Positions 59,396 to 64,000 of a DNA stretch of 64,000 nucleotides are shown piece by piece; position 1 is the first letter of the stretch, and each line of letters starts with the position of its first letter. This DNA is from Zeugodacus cucurbitae. Lineage: Eukaryota > Arthropoda > Insecta > Diptera > Tephritidae. The notes under the pieces were generated by a model, which was not told the DNA's origin, did not search any database, and saw only the letters and a program-made list of their open reading frames with translations. The translations under genes and the position numbers were made by a program. Where the stretch lies: the NCBI RefSeq assembly GCF_028554725.1, contig NC_071670.1, forward strand, positions 33,102,001-33,166,000, written 5' to 3'.

Positions 59396-60746
59396 GTTAC
59401 GAACGCCACATTCGTACGCGTTTTCGGATTGAAATATAACAATTTTTTTGGTCTTTCAAAAGAGATACCTTCAAGTTATACACAGTGTTTAGTGGGATTT
59501 GAGTGTACTTTCGAATGTCATCAAAATATTTTTTGTAACAGGTTTAAGCTGCGAAAAAATTGATCTCAAAGTATTGTTACGCACGCTACAAAAAATGGAA
59601 GTAGCTTTGAAGGTTGAGGTATGTTTTCGTAATTTTGAGAAAATTTTGTATAATAAAGCATACCAAATGAAATACCTTAAAGAAAGATGAATATAAGAGA
59701 ATTCTAAAATAACTTACTTGCAGCCAAAAAATTTTGTAGTTTTTTATCAATGGCAGTGAACCTATCGTTACGCACGCTACGTTACGCACGCTAAATTTTT
59801 TCCAGTAGTATATAAATAAAAACAATTGTATTTATTTTAACAAAACAATTTATACTCTTTTTTAATAAGATTATTAAATTCATATTTTATATTTATAAAT
59901 TGATTTATTAACGTATACATGTTTATAAATAAATTTTATGTTTTGCTGAATCTGCCATTAGTGCTATTTCGAGCTCATTTTCATTAAGAAATGAAAAATA
60001 ATGGTTGCTTTTTATTCCGGGAATGCTCTTAACGTTAGCCCATCTCTCCGAAAGAAATGCAGTTGTATTTTTTATATATGTACTGCTTACAAACAAAGTA
60101 GAAATACCATTTATATTAATTTTTGCCAATTTAAAAAAATCATGGGCGTTTTTTTAAGTTTTTCTTTAATATTTTTTCTATAAATTTTCATCATTTTCGC
60201 ATTTTTTAAACGTTCTATTTGTGTTAAGTTTTCACTGGATTGTATTTTTTTGCGATATTTTCGAATACGCTCTGCACCCGTTTTCATTTTTTCAACTGTT
60301 ATTATTAAATATTAAACTGTAAACAAACAATTTTCTTTGGTACCAATATGCCGATAATTTAAAGTGACACTGAAAGATAATTGCAAATGATTGAAACGAA
60401 ACCAAAGGCGAGACAACGTGAAATTTACCGTTTAAAAAAATAATCGCTAATCGGTACGATTATAGTAGGCTAAGAATAGTAGGCGAATAATAGATTTAAG
60501 AAGCGAAGTGATAAGAAAACAGAATAAAAATTGCAAAGGTTTCTTGTAATTTTTGTGAGAACTCAAATAGTTACGCACGCCACAGAAATGAATATGCTGT
60601 AATTTTTTGGTTTTTAATTGTAGAATGAAAAATTTTTTTTCTTAAAAGAAGAATATTTATTTAAATTAAAATTATAGATGAATTGCAAAAAAAAAAAATG
60701 TCTACTCACAATATAAAAAAACCTGATTTTCCGCTACGCACGCTAC
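59396..60746 (+). repeat. Six direct copies of a GTTACGCACGCYAC motif
   Basis: Copies lie at 59396-59409 (GTTACGAACGCCAC), 59576-59589, 59767-59780 and 59781-59793 (tandem), 60570-60583 (GTTACGCACGCCAC) and 60733-60746 (GCTACGCACGCTAC). All are in the same orientation, inside the 1.5-kb interior of the long repeat. CpG-rich words stand out in this AT-rich sequence. I do not know their function. Confidence 0.8.
59923..60287 (-). pseudogene. Small broken ORF in the long repeat, basic N-terminus
   Basis: A 58-codon frame (60111-60287) begins MKTGAERIRKYRKKIQSSEN and is rich in Lys and Arg up to KEKLKKTPMIFLNWQK. It overlaps a second frame (59923-60129) that continues plausibly with GISTLFVSSTYIKNTTAFLS and ends NENELEIALMADSAKHKIYL. 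A one-base shift would join them into about 125 residues. The AERxRxYRxK motif resembles basic N-termini of proteins encoded by various insect transposable elements, from memory only. No catalytic domain is visible. It may be a remnant of an element protein or chance. Confidence 0.4.
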
Positions 60747-61154
60747 AACGCATTTACCTGGCATTTCATACCAAATTTTAATGTTTCCAGAAAAGTAAAC
60801 GAAATTTTTTTTTACAAATTTTAAGGAGAATTGAGTGAATAACAATATGGCTTTTGAGTGGACCTATCTATGTTAATACTAAAGCAATGATAAACACGTA
60901 AAAAATTTAAGGTAATAATATAATCTCCGAAGAACTTGTTCAGATCGGTTAACTATATAACCTTAATGTTTCTAGCAAACAAGCCGGCTAAAAAGAATTA
61001 GTAAAATGTTTTCTTTTTTGTTTTACTTACTTTTTCTTACGTCTTTAGATTTGCTTAAACACATAGTTACTAAAAGAAATGCTCCTGTGAAGAGCATATT
61101 CGCTTCGGGCTTCGGTACAGCCGAAGTTAACGTTTTTTCTTGTTTTATTTGTTA

Positions 61155-61624
61155 GAGGCATAAGAGTTAGAAGTGTTTTGCGTGTTCGTCGATTTCGTCG
61201 ATTTCGTCGACTTCGTGCTGTCGAAAAAATTGATCAAAGAATTTGCTTTCAATTATGTGTGGACACTGGCATACGGTGAGTGTATTCTGAGTCAAAAAAG
61301 TGTTTACAAGTGGTGCAAGCTTTTCAAAGAAGTTCGAGGAGATGTGAATGACGATGAGATGTGTCCTGGACATCAACATCGTCAGTTCGTTCCAAAATCG
61401 CTGAATTTTAACAAAAATATCCCAATTTGCTTAAAAGGGTCGTCATAACTGGTGCAAATCATTGGTATATGCTATGGCGTTCCAATGGAAGCCAAGTCCG
61501 AAAAATGCAATAGAAAATTTGTCGGTAGAGCTTAAAGCCATATTAAACTGTTTAGATGATTAAAAAAACGCTGGTACAAGTGTTTTATATCTGAAAATTC
61601 ATTTTATTTTTTAAAAAGACCTCA
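61155..61624 (+). pseudogene. Internally deleted mariner element
   Basis: The plus-strand start has the N-terminal helix-turn-helix of a mariner: TLAYGECILSQKSVYKWCKL followed by FKEVRGDVNDDE. The family equivalent is AYG.ECLSR..VYRW.KLFKEGREDVNDDE. After about 61440 the frame goes to the C-terminal tail, readable as KRWYKCFISENSFYFLKRPH near 61567-61625. The catalytic domain is gone. The left border is GAGGCATAAG after TA (61153-61154) and the right border AAAAGACCTC before ATA. A 9-bp unit (TCGATTTCG) is tandemly repeated at about 61186-61215, giving a VDFVDFVDF run not expected in a mariner. Confidence 0.75.
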
Positions 61625-64000
61625 TATAATTTAGCTATTGCTATGTGTTACTATATACTAGGTTAGTGTTAAATACAGCAGAATTTTAATGAAGACGCTG
61701 AAATCTATTAAATATATTCATTTTCTTCTAGTGAAAATATTTGTACAGATACGTATTAAATTGTTTCAGCTTATACTTTCCTCGCCCATAAATACTTCGT
61801 AAAAGGAATATTTTCACCGTATAATTAGAATAGATCATATTTCATGTATGTAAGTTATCGTTTGATAACTTTGATTGAAATAAAAATAAAGTTGTTTATA
61901 TGTGCAACTAAGGATTTAGCTTCAAAAAAACATCGTTACAGCTAGCAGTACTCAACAAAATCATAATTGTGCTTAAAACAATTTACACTTAAAAACCACA
62001 AAGATATTAATACACTTCAACTATTGTATTTAAATTCTGCGAAAGTGCGCACGCAGTTATTTGCTTTAAATTCCATAACAATAAATAAAGAGTATAATAG
62101 GCAGCTAAAATATGTTCACAAAGGTATGCCATGCAAAATAAACACCATTAAAGTGTTTACATTAAATAACTTATTTAAAAAATCACAAACGATTGCTGTG
62201 ATATTAAAGCAGGAGCATATTGTTGTTGCTGTTGTTGTTAAATTGTTAAAATTTGTGAAATTGATATGCAAAGGCTGGAGCATATTTCACATGTATTGCC
62301 AATAAATAAATACTCGATTATCTGCCTGTGGATTTGCACTTGCGCATGCAAAAGGATGAGTGTGTGTGTCTGTGAGTGTGAGTTGATTATCGCCGATCGG
62401 TTGTGTGCCATGGCGGTTGCGGTTTGACGGCTGCACACGCTGTGGCGACGCCGCAGTTTGCACGTGGCAAGTTGCAAATTGACATGCACTTGAAATATAT
62501 TCATATTCCCCCTTCTTCACACACAAAAACACACATCGGGGTATGTACAGCTATTTATTTGTAGGTGTGTGGGCAAATAAATAATATGCGTGTATGCGTG
62601 CTTGTGCAGGCAATCGTATGCACACTCGCAATCGCACGTATTAATGACGCAAATTATTTTATTGCGGCTTAATTGACTGTCATTTAAAATTTTAATACTT
62701 TTGTTTATTTATTGAAGTCAAGCGTTTACACGCGCGCGCGCACACATGCACACACGCACATGCAAATCGGTGAACGTATTTTTGTGGCTTTTCGGTCGTC
62801 GCCAAAACAATTGGCATGTCCGGTGTTAACACATTGTTTTTATTGTAGTTGCGTTTTTTTCGCAACGATAATTGTTTATAAAAACCGAGTATTTGATTAT
62901 AGTGATTTTTCATTGCAATAAATTTGATATTTAATTATGCCGATTATTTATAATTTTTTTTTGCTGGCTTTTTTTATAAATTATGAAAAGTTTACAAGCC
63001 ATACAGACGCACGCGTATACGATTTCATAGCTAACGGTATTTACATTGGCGTGTATTTATTGCGTTTATTTGTTGTTGTCGCCTTTTTGAAGTACAATAT
63101 GCGGTAACTTAAACAGCGATTAAATATTTAAATTTTCAAACAAATAATTGACAAATTGTTATCGTTAATTACTCGGTTTAAAAATTTGGAGTTTAAATTC
63201 TCCCATCAGGGAAACAAATATGAAACAAATAATTGCTGCTTTAGTAATCATGCACTTATCAGTAATTGCTGAATTATTTTTTTAATACTCATATCTGCTG
63301 AAAATACAATACATGAATATTTCTTTAAAAAAATATCCAAAACCTGAGAATATGATATTCATATATTATTTATTTAATGGTTGAAAGGAAGAAGTCTAAG
63401 CTATGCCATGGTGTATGAGCTGAGCCCTCTTTGAGGATTTCACTTGCACAGTTTAAAGCAGATCTTTTGTAAGTTCAATTCTTTAAATTCATACCGAATC
63501 AGAATAATTTTGTAACGCTTAAAAAACTTGTGTCCATCTCAATTACGTGCAACTCAACAGTTCAAAAGTAAAAACGAAATGAGGCTACTCTTCTGATTAA
63601 GCTCATCAACTGTGCAATTTTTGGCGATTCCACATTAACCTGACCTCATCTGAATCTTATCAGGAAATAGTTTGACACCATTGGTAGTGAGGTCAAGCAA
63701 TACCAAACTAGATATTAGCGCGTATCTTCGTTTTTCCTAATACATATTGTCAAAACTTACAGATTTTATTTGGCAATAGTCCACATAATGTAATGCAATA
63801 TTGTATTTCTCGAATTAGATTTGATTATCAAAATTGTTTAAATACTCCTATTTGATCCATAATTTCTCAATACAATTCCAAAAGAATATTTACATACAGA
63901 GGTAATCAAAATTTTTTGCACATTGAACGTTTTTTACAATTTCCACAGTAAAAGTTTTTTCTTGTTGTTGTTGATGTGATGTGATATGATGTGTACTTTT
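61625..64000. other. Unannotated presumed intron with simple repeats
   Basis: No exon recognised. A GTGTGTGTCTGTGAGTGTGA patch lies at 62362-62381, and an alternating CGCGCGCGCGCACACATGCA tract at 62731-62750 continues CA-rich to about 62763. The plus-strand frame at 61967-62305 has no domain and no coding signature. A GTTGTTGTTGATGTGATGTG patch ends the window. Confidence 0.4.

Larger units (their letters stand above)
59296..61148 (-). repeat. Long (GTCY)n-family repeat with a 1.5-kb interior
   Basis: Reading on the minus strand, the right part (60905-61148) starts AACAAGAAAAAACGTTAACT and follows the short copy at 41397 through GACGTAAGAAAAAGTAAGTA to ATATTATTACCTTAA. The left part (59296-59382) carries its other end (CCGACGCTTCCTTCTGGACT to CAGGGTATA). 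Between them about 1.5 kb of different sequence replaces the roughly 115 bp of the short copy, including its (GTCY)n tract. This is either a longer family member from which short copies derive or a copy with an insertion. The interior has repeated GTTACGCACGC words and a small broken minus-strand ORF. Confidence 0.72.

Noticed and set aside
61967..62305. 112-codon plus-strand frame
   Set aside because: It is Lys/Asn/Val-rich from AT-rich and GTTGTT sequence, with no domain.
1..64000. CRISPR array, operon or bacterial-type features
   Set aside because: There are no regularly spaced repeats with unique spacers. The sequence is clearly insect nuclear DNA.

Overview
This is eukaryotic, AT-rich DNA, almost certainly from a higher fly and probably a tephritid fruit fly. 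It carries a DD41D (rosa-type) mariner, the lineage first described in Ceratitis rosa and related tephritids. It also carries RTE-type LINEs, a jockey-type LINE, several mariner lineages and DINE-1/mini-me-like dispersed repeats with (GTCY)n tracts. There are no operons, rRNA genes, CRISPR arrays or recognisable tRNA genes. Genus and species cannot be fixed from the sequence alone.

The window is mostly a transposon graveyard in intergenic or intronic DNA. From left to right: two RTE fragments head to head (1-2065); an apparently intact rosa-type mariner (2538-3844) and an inverted, internally deleted sibling (5745-6680); an RTE endonuclease remnant (7235-7862); a short dispersed repeat (9413-9649); an RTE 3' fragment (9942-10326) abutting an internally deleted mariner; a decayed rosa relative next to a Tc1-like element with 137-bp terminal inverted repeats (12640-14221); a dispersed repeat (16150-16862); a nearly full-length broken RTE (19970-23146); a long-TIR element without a gene (23691-24477); another RTE 3' fragment (24485-25062); a decayed mariner (26063-26905); a small TIR element (30155-30804); a 5'-truncated jockey-type LINE (32480-33600); a dispersed repeat ending against a tiny RTE scrap (35545-36525); a second decayed mariner (38740-39440); a (GTCY)n repeat (41397-41853); the best RTE copy (42353-45576) followed by another RTE 3' fragment (45775-46395); a hAT-like element with a perfect 8-bp target duplication (46428-47998); and two more dispersed repeats, one with a foreign repeat nested inside it (51672-55681).

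The only host-gene candidate is near the right end. A leader-like, A-rich stretch with two short upstream ORFs leads into a 106-nt exon (57523-57628) that encodes a signal-peptide-like hydrophobic N-terminus. It ends at a good splice donor in phase 1, so the remainder to 64000 is probably intron of a secreted or membrane protein gene whose later exons lie outside the window. That 6.4-kb stretch holds an arthropod dispersed repeat, a long (GTCY)n-family repeat with a 1.5-kb unexplained interior, and a deleted mariner.

Functionally, the only element here that looks able to encode a working enzyme is the 361-codon rosa transposase. Its deleted sibling keeps near-identical ends and could be mobilised by it. 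All RTE, jockey, Tc1 and other mariner copies are broken. The strongest leads are the rosa pair, the hAT-like element, the GTTACGCACGC repeats inside the long repeat at 59.3-61.1 kb, the catalytic-domain-less mariner ORF at 10.4-10.7 kb, and the candidate signal-peptide exon.
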